Below are positions 14,101 through 26,165 of a stretch of 64,000 nucleotides of DNA, one piece after another (the stretch's first letter is position 1; each line of letters starts with the position of its first letter). A program made the translations under genes and the position numbers. The notes below the pieces were generated by a model that worked only from the letters and a program-made list of their open reading frames with translations, had not been told where the DNA came from and did not search any database. The DNA lies in assembly GCA_030544215.1 (NCBI GenBank), contig JARZZO010000011.1, positions 978,001 to 1,042,000 of the forward strand, read 5' to 3'. The stretch comes from Zantedeschia hybrid cultivar (taxonomy: Eukaryota > Streptophyta > Magnoliopsida > Alismatales > Araceae).

Positions 14101-17100
14101 CATATTGGAAACTAAGCATTCTGGACACATTCTTGAGCTAGAGAACTTTGTTAATTGTACAACTTTGTTACCACATTATATCAAAGCAATCATTTACTAT
14201 AAATGACATTAACCTTTTATATAGCATTTCCTTCAGCACAACATCTATGCTTGCAACTTCACATACCCTGATAAAATTCAATATTCACAGTCTTCCCGTC
14301 TATACTCTTATCACAGTAAGGAAGCAGCATTTCACCTAGGCAGCTCCCATAATCTATTCCTTTACAAGTTATAAGGCATAATCCTTCTACTTTATGTGGC
14401 CTGTGCACGTGGAAAATCAATGAGAACCAACACCAATTTGTATGTCTGCTCATGAAGTTTTTAAACCTCCACATCAGTTGTTCTTGATATGTTCCCAATT
14501 GTTATGACATGGACATGTGATTCGTTAGATGATAAAATAATACCAAGTCCTTTGGAAAGAACAACTCAAGAGTGATTGAGACTAAAAGTGCACAAGCAAC
14601 TTTATCTCTAGATCATTACCTTCATCCAAAGTGGCCAAGTTCGTCCGCTCAATAATATTGAAACTTATGGGGTCGATGATTCTTCGTAATTCTGGAAAAC
14701 TTTGGAAAGAAGGCATAAACAAGACAGTTTGCACCCCAACCTTAATGACATTTTCGATCAACTCACATGCTCCAAGTTCATGATTTGTGACTGGACAAAA
14801 GAATCTCTTTGTCTTATTTCCAGCTGTATTTCTAACTGGATGGCCATGGCACCTGCAAGCCTGTGCAGAGCATTCCAGTAAATAGAATCTTCCATGTTGC
14901 AAACATATGACAAAAGATAAAGTTTTCACATTATCACCTTTAGTATCTTCAAAATTGAATAGAAACATGTACCTTTCTAACAATTTGGCAACTCTCATGG
15001 TCACAAATGAATATCAGCCCAGTTTTATAAAGCTTTGCATTCACGTCGAACCCTAAGTCTTATGACCCTTTTATCCAAACTTAGAAATTTAGCTGGTTTT
15101 TTATTCAGCAGATTAAAATCTCTTTAATTTGAGAAATGCAATTCAGCACCTTTATCATTGCTACCACATCATTGATCTATGTCTTTAAGGCTTTATGAAA
15201 AAGAGTTTAAAGAATGTTTGCATAATGCATGTTGATTGAAAATCCTTTACTACATGTTCTCAAACATATGAATATCAAACGAGTAAAAACAAGGATAAAT
15301 ACTGAATATTCAACTCAAAGGAGATGGATCCAGGATGATCCTTCATGGTTGATGCTGACTGAAGGCGCATTACCCTGATAAATTAAAATTTCAGTTTATG
15401 ATGCATTCATATTACCTGACAGTACCTGAAACCATCAAGAATGTGGTTGTAGGAAGCAGACAGATTGCAAAAGATCTGATTTGTGGAACCTAAAATATTG
15501 TCCTTAAAGTGGAAGATAGCTTGCAGTGGTTCTTCAACATCAGTCTTTAGATCTAGAAACCATCTTTTTACAAGGCCGCAGAAGACAGAAGTGTCTGCAG
15601 TCATGGAACTTATTTAATAAATCTTGTAGAGAAAACAGTGAACAGAACAAATAGCAAAGTTCATCTGCCACGTACGGACTGACAGTTTTAAACAGTCAAA
15701 TCATTTTTTTTTAAACCCAACCAAGCAGTTGTTTGGATCGATGTGGAAGGGTTATGCAGCTATACTGCAAGTTTGACTGGGAGTAGTCCCTGCTTGAATT
15801 GATGTATGAGGTTAATATGGAATCCTATCTGCCCCTTGTCGCTTACATGGCCTATGTTTCCGCAGTTTTAATTTACATCCCTTTTTAACGTAAACCAAGA
15901 CCAGAGACCGTATGACTCACACATTTCTCTCTGAAACTGTGGCTAAGCAAAGTGTTGATCTCACTTCTCAAAGGTAGGGACCCCTACCGTTGGGTTTCTT
16001 ATGCTTGGCTGGCATATACAAACTAGAAGAAGAGACAAGAACAAGGCTCAAAGTTCTAGACGCTGTCTAGAGAACTTCACGCTCCTTGAGCTTAGGCCTC
16101 TCCTTCTCAAGCTCCTTAAGCCTAAGATCTTCAGAGTCTTGAAAGGGTTTCACCTCTTCAAAGCAAAGCCACTCTTCATTGTAATTGAAGAAGAAATTAA
16201 TGAAATTCTGATTTGATGTTTTTGATTTATTATTGTCTTCATGTGTTTATGGATCATTAACAAATTCTAATCAGGTACACACACTGACCCATTAAAGTTT
16301 TGGATCCTTAATGGACCCTTAGTGGGTCCTGGGTAGGTGCTGTCTAAGTTAGTTAAAGGACATGTTCTAATGAAGCCTTAGCTGACCCTCAGTTCTCTGA
16401 TCCTGCTTATCCTTATCCACCATCCATTATGCTTGTATTTTACCTTAGCAAAAATTCTTTCAAGTCTGTGATGTATGTACATATGCCTAACTTGGGGACT
16501 TCATCCAAATGCTACTTCGGCACATAATCTAAACCATGGGCCTCACTGAACTTAATTAAGTTCTGTCACAATTTCTAAGATCCATTGGCTCCCCTGTTTA
16601 GCCTAAATTCAAACCCGAGATACTTTAGACCCCAATGACTTAACCTAGACTTAACCTCAGACCCAAGAATTGACAACTCAACCAAATACCCAACACACAT
16701 GCAGCCTCAACAAGCCAACTGAAATCCTCAAGTGGAACCTAAGGTTTGAAACGTTAAGGAGAAATGACATAAAACATGTGCTACAAATGACTTAAGCACC
16801 CTTTCAAAAACAAAACACTCAAATATGTTCTGAAAACCAACCTTGGTGTTTCTAAAGCTTCATAATTTAATAAAATACAATCCAAAATATAAAAAAAAAT
16901 GTCCAAATACCTCTACGCCTCGACATGCCAACCAGACTACCCTTCAAGCCTAAAAGATAGGTTCATCTTAAAAGCCCTCAAAACACTCCACATAACTTTA
17001 AACTCTCGTCAAGGCCGTGACAGGGCTTAAATTGTGCTTTCACAGCCAGACTTGTCAATCTATGTGCTTTGTTTCATTTCGGACAGCACTATAGGAAGTT

Positions 17101-20100
17101 AATCAAGGATTTTCCTCCATCATTATGATGCAATAAATACTGGCCAAGGCTAGTCAAGTTGGACAAAACCCAAATAAAATATTTGAAATAAGCCTCAAAA
17201 GGTTTTCCAAACAAAAGAAAATCTTTCATAAAACCATCATAGACGGAAGCAATGAATCAAATGATAGCAGGAAGAGGAAAGCAAAGCAAACATCTGAAAA
17301 TGATGATTCTGAATATCCTAGACCCATGATTCGTGGGAGTTAAATAAGATTGACTTATTTAAAAGCAGTCAGCTAGGTAGTAGCCGGAATAAGAATCATG
17401 AATAAACAGAACATAAGCAGTGTCCAATTGATAATTATAAAAACGTAGGACATTAGAAATCATAAAAAAAAATTGATATTAGCCAATGCTTCGCTCAGCA
17501 AAGCAGCATTCAGTTAAAAAGGAACAATACATTAGAAGCAGCAACTTTATGAACAACAGGAGGCTACAACTTAGAAGCAACAAGTTAAGCAAGTTATAGG
17601 AACGTGTCCTGAAAGGCAGGAAGGGAAGCAACAACAATAACAATGTGGTTACTTGTGTGCTTGTGTGAGAGAAAGTAGACCCTAGTTGAAACATTGAACA
17701 ACAGATAGTAACATGTTAACAAAAAATTGAAAACAAGACCCAAGAAAAAAAGACAACTCATTATTTAGAAAGAGCTGGAAGTGAGGCAAGTCAGGTGAGG
17801 TGAAGCATTTTTTGCACCTGGGTGAGTGAGGTGAATGCCTCTGATAAAGAACTTTTGAATCAGTTTGTCAGACAACCGCTATAACAATGTAAAGCGAAAC
17901 CTGGCTTTGGATAAGCTGGTGATGATTTATATCTACATCATTCAGCACAGAATGACAGTATGATACATAATAATATTGACTTACTAGGGACATATGTTCG
18001 CAGAATGCAGTTCTCAAGGTCAGATATAGTATGCACAAGGTGCTCCAGATTCTCAGAGAAACCATGGTATTGATCTTGCTCCAACGCTATGAACTCCACT
18101 GAGATGCATTGCTCTGCTGCATCCTGCCATAGTAGTTCAGGCAGACCCAAGTAAATCAACCACTAACTAGTCATTACTTCAGGCTGAAGATAAAATAGGG
18201 TCGAATACTCTATAAGCAGGGGAAAACTTGACAAGGTTGTCACCATGTCATCATACCATGAGAGTCTTCCTCAGGCCATCGCTGTTTGTGATTGACGAAG
18301 AGCCTACATAAATCACCTTCTTTAAAATATCTTTACCTCCCCATGAATATAAGGTTTCATTGCTCATAAGCTTTGAAAGAGAGATGTCTGCCAACAGCCA
18401 GTTCCAAGAAGAATCTTAAGAAAGGTTCTCAGCTCTTTGTAATAACATTGAAAGACAACACATAATGTGCATAAGTAAGTGCATCATCTTTCAAAGACAT
18501 GCCACCCAACAGACCATCTACTATGCCAAAGTTCAAAAGACAAACAAGCTTATAAATTTACACAATATTTCAGCTGTCTGGAAATGGATTTTGAAGTGGT
18601 TACCTTGATCTACCTTTGCAGTAACATCCAAATCACCTGGTTCAAGCAGAAAGCAATCCATGGGCAAGTTGCTAACAGACTGATGGAAATCTCGAAGATT
18701 GAACATTCCCCTTGGACTGTACGCAATCTTCAGCTGCTGCATGACCATTCCAAATTATCATACCTTAGTGGAGTAAAATATGATGAGGAGGAGGATGAGT
18801 GAGAGCAACAGTTCTTGGGGACCAAAAGAACTTTATTAAAAAAATGTTTTCAGAAACACAAGTAATTATGTAAGGCAAAAATAGACAAGGTAAGCCTTAT
18901 TAACTGTGGAAGACAATGTTAGATCCTGCAACGTAGCCCATTGTGCACAAATCTTCCTGCTACAGATAGTCCGTAATTTATTATGAGTAGAACCACCTGG
19001 AAGAGGCCAACCTAATAAACAGAATAGACTAGATTGCATCTTTCATACGTTTGTGTACTTCCAGTTACAGAATCCTGTGGCTAAAGATCATAATGAATTA
19101 ACTTCAACAAGCACACTTTATATCACCTTCATTCTTTAATGCCACCAGAGTTAATACTGACAATGTGATCTTACATGTCAATCAGCCACCCATAAACCCT
19201 GTCCCATCAACCTGGTGTTGGCTGGGAAAGATGTAATTGCAGATGCAAAGGATCTGATATATCTTTTTAAAAAAACATCAGCCTAACACCAACCCACAAA
19301 TCACTGTCCAATAGCAATTAACGAATACCTCCAAAACCGTGCATTGGAAAAAGAAAAATTATACCAAATTGTAACTGGCTTTTGACATTTACCACATAAC
19401 AGTGTTTGTGCTGGACATCTCTAACAAAGTCTCTTTCCTACTAATGAATTCAAGAGACTCCAGGTGTATACATGTAGTTATCTTTGCAAGGAGAATAATG
19501 GCGATCTTGTCCCCCAACACCAAACATCAGGTCCACATGCATAAATCTTTCTGGGGCTAACAACCAATGCTCTCACGTCCCAAACCAATACAGTCCCTTC
19601 CATTTTCATCCGCAGATGTTCCATACTAGTAGCAGCAAAGTGGTATTTGAGACATTCTTCTAAATGCACCAGATTACAGGTGAAGACTTAACAACCAGAT
19701 CGAATTCTCGAGACATCGGATATCATTCATACCACTTTTTTCCTCTTTTCCTTTCACGTCGACTGCCTCCTATGCCCCCAAACCCAATGGCTCGCCAGCC
19801 CCACTCCGTAGCCCATCACTCCTAGGTGGGTGGAGGCCATTCCATGAATCCCTCTCATAACGAGTTGAACAGAGCAACTGAACTTTCATTAACCTCCAAT
19901 TTCATAACCCTAGTTGGACACGGACACGGACGAGCATATGCAGCCAAGACAACCAACCAAGCCTACACCTCCAAATTCATAACCTCGTATACCTCGCAGG
20001 TCACAAACTAAAGGAGATTTCTCTCCACTGAGGGAGTTCGTGATAGGGTTCTGCATTAAGATGTTACGCTTTCTCTCAATCATAATTCCATCGCCTTTTC

Positions 20101-20450
20101 CTTTGATCCATAAGACGCTCGAGATACTAAACTTTAAAAGAGGACGCCACGAAATTTTAATGCGAAATTCACATTAATATGAGCCAAACCAAGGAGATTT
20201 CACCGACCTCATCGGAGAGAAGAGCCCTGTTCCTGTGAAGGTAGCAGAGGCCGATCCTGTCAGGCAGGGGGGAGATCTCCTCCTCTTCCGGCGGTTCCCT
20301 CTCTTCCTTTCTCCTCGCCGGCAGGACGGCGTAGAGATTGGCAAGCTGCAGCAGGCTCTGTCACCCACAGAGAGAGGAAGAGAGAAGGGAGGAGTTGGTG
20401 TTACAAGACACGGAGCTATAGAATTCCTGGACAATGACGACGACCACGGC
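8181..20450 (-). CDS. Multi-exon conserved protein of unknown function (Cys/His cluster, possible vWA-like N-terminus)
   Basis: Exons in transcript order: about 20450-20208, 18733-18604, 18414-18257, 18123-17985, 15594-15416, 14860-14620, 14389-14267, 10932-10846, 10766-10621, 9406-9299, 9093-9005, 8652-8181 (TAA). From the second exon on, the phases join into 624 codons with no stop. Exon 6 reads ACRCHGHP then, after 13 residues, CPVTNHEL, a likely zinc-binding cluster. The first and third exons have a hydrophobic strand (AVVVVIVQEFYSS) and VIYVGSSS, which recall a von Willebrand A-like fold; that is inference. The C-terminal exon is polar and lysine-rich (ends LKRKQR), suggesting a nuclear tail. 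The exon 10/11 junction uses a GC donor (AAG|GCAAGA). Odd points: exon 1 has an in-frame TGA at 20363-20361 and no upstream ATG in that frame, and the seventh exon's acceptor is weak. I do not recognise the family. Confidence 0.7.
9471..9548 (+). mobile_element. 5'-truncated Au SINE tail
   Basis: Reads ACTGTGTACAATTGACC, then GGAGCCTTGTGGCACTGGG, ending in a T run. This matches the 3' part of the plant Au SINE, also seen at 13803. It lies in an intron of the minus-strand gene, in antisense orientation to it. The tRNA-related head is missing. Confidence 0.6.
11075..11150 (+). mobile_element. Possible Au SINE tail remnant
   Basis: The stretch GCCTCCCAAGACCCTGCAG followed by GTCGGACCTTCATGGCACT resembles the tail region of the SINE at 13803-13965, at low identity. 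No head or target duplication is visible. Confidence 0.3.
12606..13600 (-). mobile_element. 5'-truncated L1 LINE insertion (zinc-binding C-terminus), carrying a nested MITE
   Basis: The element is on the minus strand; its poly(A) tail is the T run at 12604-12611. It is flanked by a 14-bp target duplication with one mismatch: TGATCTCACATCTT at 12592-12605 and TGATCTCAAATCTT at 13601-13614. Translation on the minus strand gives the LINE reverse-transcriptase zinc-binding domain: VWFTKSPLK, IIMWRVTLGRLPTA, then DRLVRFIDNIQTLCCLCGDA, DETADHLFV, and WAFWGERNRRIFQ. Without the nested MITE the insert is about 650 bp, so most of the LINE was lost at insertion. It sits in an intron of the minus-strand gene, in the same orientation. 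Confidence 0.9.
13141..13477. mobile_element. hAT-like MITE inside the LINE
   Basis: A 337-bp non-coding element with near-matching inverted ends (CATGGAATGCAGAATC and the complement of GATTCAAAATTCCACG) is flanked by a perfect 8-bp duplication ATCAGCTG at 13133-13140 and 13478-13485. Removing the element and one copy restores the LINE reading frame across the junction (RLPTADRL). The 8-bp duplication points to the hAT superfamily. The interior is a dense mix of GATCGG, CCGATC and GGATCGGCTGATCC words, with a T-rich gap near 13340-13400, so it can form extensive foldback structure. Confidence 0.85.
13803..13965 (+). mobile_element. Au-type SINE
   Basis: Starts GGGAGCCTTGGTGCGATGGT (tRNA-derived head with A box) and continues with GGGTTCAAAGTGGAAACAG (B box). 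It then has GGCTGCATACAATTTAACC and ends GCCTTGTGACACTGGGCTG. This layout is that of the widespread plant Au SINE. Imperfect short GACTTG repeats at 13790 and 13970 could be remains of a target duplication. It is in an intron, antisense to the host gene. Confidence 0.8.
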
Positions 20451-22713
20451 AGGGATGAGGGAGAGAGAGGGGGGATCTTTCTCGCCTGCTTCAGGTCGCG
20501 GAGCAGCGATGGCGGCAGCGTTCGTAGATCGAGGAGAAAGCAGAGCAGCGCCATGGGGGAAACCTCCCTCTCTCTCTCTCTCTCTCTCTGTGTGCGCACA
20601 GGAATGCAGAGTGCTGTCGCTACCCAGCACGATTTTGGGCGGGAGCAAAGAGTTGAAAAGCCTGAGAACCTCGAGGCTCCAGGCCAGACTCTGGAAAATG
20701 CCCTCAATTACGGTATTAATACAGAGGGTTCGACTACAGGTAACAACCCATGTAGAAGGGTATCATCGTCATTTAATAAAGGCTGGCTGTGTGATCGCCG
20801 GAGCATAATTTATTATACACGGTAGCAAAATCGTTGGATCTTCCCCGGAATCGCTAGGATTTCCTCTGGCTCAGTTTTTTTGGATTTTCTTTAAATTATT
20901 TTAAGAAAAAAAAAGTGTAAAAAATCACTTCTATAATGTTGTAATTATTTTTTTATTTTCAATTAATTACTTTAAGTTATAACTTCCTAAAAATATTTTC
21001 ATCTATTGTTTTTTATATTCTTAGAGGAAGCTTACTTCTAACTGAAAGCCACGTCAAACAGCCTAAAACTCATAAAAGGTTAATGACACTGGTTTAAAAC
21101 TAGGCAACTGCTTGAAACTCTCCACATTTGGACATTAAAAGATACAGTGAAACATGAGGCTTTAGATTCCAAGTTTGTCAACGTACATTTGTTAAGGTTA
21201 AATACTGGCGCAATTTATAATGTTGGTTACCAATTTATCTGCATCTAAAATATAATCAATTTTCAGACCTTATACATGATTAAGGGAAATACTATGATAC
21301 CACACATTTGCCAATTTCACTGAATCACCCGACTAACAAACATAAGTTTTTTAACGAGTAATGCTTGCTGCGGCCCACAATAAGGGACATTGCAGTAAGG
21401 TTAAAATATATATATATATATATATATTATTTTATTTTTTTGGTCGGATCCAACATGTTGTATCTGTTCGTACAGTCCGATTTTTTATTGGATTATCCAA
21501 AAAATTCTGAAAAAAAAAAATCAAGTCCCAGTAAAAAAATGTTCTTACGAGTTTAGCAGAATAATGATTTTTATTTTATTTTTTAGACTTTTTTACATCA
21601 CCCTAACTGTATGGACGGCTTGGACATGTCGGCCCGACCTTAAAACAAATTCTTTTACCTTGCTGCAATGTCCCCATTGCAGCAGGAGGGGGAGGGGTGC
21701 ATTGCAGTAAGCAACTAAGCATTACTCCTTTTTTAACATTCTTTTTACAGAATGAGAAAGGGAACAAAAAAAAAATCTAAATTCTACTTAGGAAACAAAA
21801 GTAAACTATATATCCGAGCATTACTCCTTTTTAACATTCTTCTTAGAAAGCGAGAGAGGAAAAAAATTCTAAATTCCACTTACAAACAAAAGTTAATTAT
21901 ACATCTGCCCTTTCAAACTAGTCCATGCAATTCCTTTATAAAACATATAACATGCACACATGAAAAATGAACTTTATAAACAAGTAAACGCGGACATGCA
22001 TAGGTGATTGAGATTTTAACTACAAGTAGACGAGAAATGAGAATCATATATAAGATGTGACCAAGGTCCAAGATGAAAGACAAAAAATGTGATCAGTGAC
22101 TAAGATGAAAGACAGAAAAAATGGATGGACCTGGAAATAGGCGTACCCTCATTGGAAACTATCCAAATAGGGATGGTTTTTCATTCATTGTCCTGAAAGC
22201 TTAAAAATTCATATCATTGTTCTTCTTTTACGCCTTAAAATCAGACAAATAAACAAATATCCAGATGTCCTTTGACATCCCTAATTTCACATCGACGATA
22301 CGCTCGGAATGTTGCACAAGCTAGAAATGTCATGGATAGGGAAGTTATTGGATAGATTACTTTGGAGTGCTTCTTTTGTTTTCCTTAAATTGTTCTGCTT
22401 GCCGGGAGCTTTGATTCCCACGTACCTCCCTAACGGGCACGGGATCTAAGTACCTTGGGCTTATATACAATGGGCATGCTTTACTCCTCCTTTCATTTTT
22501 CTCACAAGAAATATTTGCTGCTGTATTTGTAGTTGAAAAGAGGTTTGCAAGGACACCATTTGCATCAGAAAAGAAAATAAAAATGCCGTAGACGAATTGA
22601 GGCAAGCAATTTCACGAGCTGAGTCAAACAATCTTCTTGTAGGGTCTATATGAAATGTTTGGAACTTTCTACGGAAATCAATTAGAGAACAAAAATAAAT
22701 AAAAACAATGGTG
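20451..22713. other. Intergenic DNA between two minus-strand genes
   Basis: 20451-20700 is GC-rich and contains a CT microsatellite at 20564-20589, the likely promoter and 5' untranslated region of the minus-strand gene that starts near 20450. 20820-22350 is AT-rich with a TA microsatellite near 21409-21427 and no recognisable gene. The 3' untranslated region of the TVP38-family gene probably lies in 22350-22713. Confidence 0.45.
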
Positions 22714-25700
22714 TTAATGTCCTCGCTTCTGCACTTCATAGGGTTTATCAGAAGCGCCATCAGCATTGTTACGGTCATCACTCTTCTTGGTTGCTGATGA
22801 AGACCTAAGCTCAGCCGCAACAGAGAGCTGAGAGGAATACCTTTTGATCCTTAGGGAGATGAGAATGCTGGATACAATGCCAAGTATGGGAAAGAGGTAA
22901 GAGGACAGATGAGATTTCTTGGAGCCAGTAGTGGATGCTACAGCCACACCGGCCAGGCTGCCAATGGATGTATTCTGTAAAATCATTGGTAGGCAGCCCA
23001 TGACGGTGGGAAGGAGGAAATCCAGAAGAAAGCCAACTTCAGTAGCAGCCATAGTGTAGTTGATCACATAAGAAGGCAATGGGGAGAACCTAGCAAGGAG
23101 GACAAATCTCCAGCCATCTTGTTCAACTCCTCGAACTAGGAGGTGGAAGTACTTGTTTCTATGTACCCATTCCATCGCCGATTGTGAACTCCTGAAAATA
23201 GCCCTAAACATTCAAGAAGATCACCAGAGTGAGACTAGGAAACAACTTGACCAATAATAATGCAAATGTCCACATTCATTGAAGGGAAGTGATCAAAGCA
23301 TATAGTAGGACAACATATTATGACCCTTGGCATAGAAGAACTGAACAGTTGGCATTGATATGGCAAGACTTCGTTAGAAGAGTTTCTAGGTTGTGAAATG
23401 TGAATAAGAATAGCTTCCCATCAAACTTCTGAGATTGTCACTAAAGCAAACACAAAAGGCTGCAGCCAAGGCCAGCAGCTAGACCCTAATGTGCAAACAT
23501 TCTACACACAAGTTGTCGAGAGGAAATGCACTGTACGTAACATAAAAGGTCCCACTGTTCCATATCATCTAATGACTTATGGCTACAGACTTTTACCATC
23601 AGTTTTTACCTACCATCACAGGTAGCAGGACACATAAAAGCAAGCATAGTTTTGTAGCAAAATCTGAGAACAGCATAAATTTGGGGACTCGTGTGCCCAA
23701 GGAAACCTAGAAAAAGGACCACCTATGGTAGATTGAGATCTCGGTGTAAAAACTTGTATAGCTTAAGCTTGAACATTAAGGAAATGTGAACAAGACTATG
23801 AGTTGGGATAGCCATTAAAGATAGAACAAGATAAAAGACACCTTGTTCCTGGACCTCATGGTGTTACCCACATAGATAATTAGACAGACCTGTATGCCGT
23901 GAATGTCCTTAGTGTGCTTGTTTTACTCTGTGGGCTTGCTCACTAACACATTAAAATGGGGACACCAATCTGATCCACAAGAATGACAATTATCCAGGAC
24001 TTCCGAGTCAGACATAGTGGCATTTTGCCATTTCATTCTGTTTCCCTTTTGGGAAGACATGTATTTATTTATGAAACTCTTCTATATGGCTAGAGAGAAA
24101 CAAGCACTGGCCAGGTATAAGGATGCATCAGATTGTTTGTTTGATGATCAATACTCAAACCTGTCCTACAAAGTCCACAAATGTGCTAGATCACAATCAT
24201 CCAAGTCTCCACGACATTGATAATATGCTTAGAGAAAAGCATGGTCTTAAAGGATGGCATAAGGCTTTTGGACCATTTGACCAACTCCAGAACAGATGTC
24301 CCAGCCAATCCAAAATCGAATTTCTTGATCTCAGAAAATGTACATGAGAGATAAGAATGTAATGATATGAATTTATGCGAATGTTGACCCAACATAGAGA
24401 GTGCATATGAAGTTATCAAAATTTATAGAAGCAAAAGAGAAGCTGATTTTAAATAAAAGTAAGAAGACATCAAGAAGAGATTATTCTAAAGGTTCGGGAG
24501 TTTTGGCAGGCACATGTTCTTGTATAATAAGCTACTTGTGTATCCTTTCCACGCCTGTGAACAGACTGAATAGAGTGATTTGAGTTTCCTTTTGAAAGGA
24601 AGAAACCTGCATCAGCCCAACAATTCCGGTTTCTCCATGTTTTCAAACTTGATGTCCTGCTCGGATTTGTAAACTTTTTTAGCCTCTTCCCTTAAATGCA
24701 AGTTAAAATGGAAAGCTTCAAGTTCCTCAGCTCAAATGCATCGTCACTTTTAGTTTTATCTCTCTTCTTTCAAGACCTTTAAGCCCACTGTTTCATGGAG
24801 GCCAACTGCCACACTGGAAAGTGTGTTTAGATAAATTGAAGGTACCCGACCGATGCAGGATTGAACCTGGGTATAACCTCCCCACCCCAACCCATCTCAC
24901 TCCATACTAATTAGGCAACGGCAAGTAAATGGACATGGCACGTGCACAACGGGTGTACTCTTGTAGGCTAATCACTTTATAGGTGTAGTTTATGAAGTTT
25001 GAATTTCTTTTTCTATTCTTCTCAGCTAGGCAGAACTAAAAGTCTTTGGAGTTCAATGAAAATGCTCTTCAAGGCTTTCTTCTCCCAAAGCTTTGCATGC
25101 ATCAAGAAATGTTATATTTTCTCCCATATACAAATCCTGGCATGATTTGATCCAGGGAGGGGCAGTGAATGCTACGAGAACCTCCTCTTGTCTCCTGGCC
25201 ACATGGAACATGACACAAGCAATATCTGGGTCTCCATCATTGGATCCTCTGTCCATTCCCCAACTTTGTACTCCTAATATACTTATACCTCAAAACCAAA
25301 CAAAAGCACTTTCTTCCCCATATGCAAAAAATCTTTTCCTTTTCATTCCATATTTTCACATTGGTTCCAACTTCCAAAGATGTTAAACCATTTTTTTTTT
25401 CAAATCACTCACCCTTGTTCATTGGATCGTGAAACAAACGTTTAAAAACCCAATCCCAAGTATAGTTATCTCTAAAACAACAGAATCCAATTCCTTTATT
25501 TCACGCCATATAACTCAGGATAAATCCAAAAACAAATAACAAAAGAGCATAGGCAAAAAAAGTACGCCAAGTGACCACAACCGGATCCTTAAAGACACCC
25601 TAGACTTAACAAAACAACAGAGGCAAGATGAACCCTGCATTCACGCTATCCAGACACTTATAGCAAAAGCAAAATGAAATCTGAAAAGAACTAGATAACC

Positions 25701-26165
25701 TCAACAGCATGGCGTCACAACATACATCAGAGTGGGTTCGCAATCTCAGGCGGCCGACCACTTCAACCCAAATCAACGAAAATGTTTTCTTTTTCTTTTT
25801 TTTTCCCTTTTTTTTGTGGGGAGGGGGGGAAGGGTGGGCTGTTGCAGAGCAAACCTTCCGATCCAGAAGGAGAGGGAAGCGCCAAGGACCTTGGCGGAGA
25901 AGACGCAGACGACGGCGGGGAGGAACCCGAAGAGCATCGGCGCGCCGGCCTCGAAGAAGACGGCGTAGGGTAGGCATAGCGCGAGGGTCACCGTGTGCGC
26001 CGCCACGTACACCGGCGCCGCCCACGGCCCCAGCCTCTCCGACAGCCCCCGGAGGACCCCCAGAGCCGCGTCCTTGTCAAGCCCGTACCGCCGGGCCGCC
26101 ACCGCCACGGCCCCCACCGAGACGGCCGCCGCGGCCGCCCGCCACAGCACCCCCTTCCCCACCAT
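22714..26165 (-). CDS. TVP38/TMEM64 family (VTT domain, SNARE-associated Golgi) membrane protein
   Basis: Two exons: 26165-25855 (ATG at 26165) and 23203-22714, separated by a 2.65-kb GT-AG intron that splits an Arg codon. The product is 266 aa. The first exon encodes a short Ala-rich hydrophobic N-terminus, then LGPWAAPVYVAAHTVTLAL, a membrane segment, and FEAGAPMLFGFLPA. The second has AMEWVHRNKYFHLLVRGVEQ, then RFVLLARFSPLPSYVINY, the most conserved VTT/DedA-like block with its Arg and Pro residues. After that come more membrane segments and a polar Ser/Lys-rich tail ending EVQKRGH. Members of this family sit in endomembranes and related proteins act as lipid scramblases; a plant-specific role is not established from this sequence. 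Upstream in-frame codons at 26166-26180 lack an ATG, so 26165 is the chosen start. Exon 1 is very GC-rich, exon 2 is not, a common monocot gradient. Confidence 0.9.

Noticed and set aside
20235..20825. Open frames on the plus strand over the GC-rich promoter region
   Set aside because: Shadow frames over the first exon of the minus-strand gene, with a CT/GA microsatellite inside.
24840..24910. tRNA or SINE promoter-like B box on the minus strand (GGTTCAATCC)
   Set aside because: No convincing A box, cloverleaf or SINE tail.
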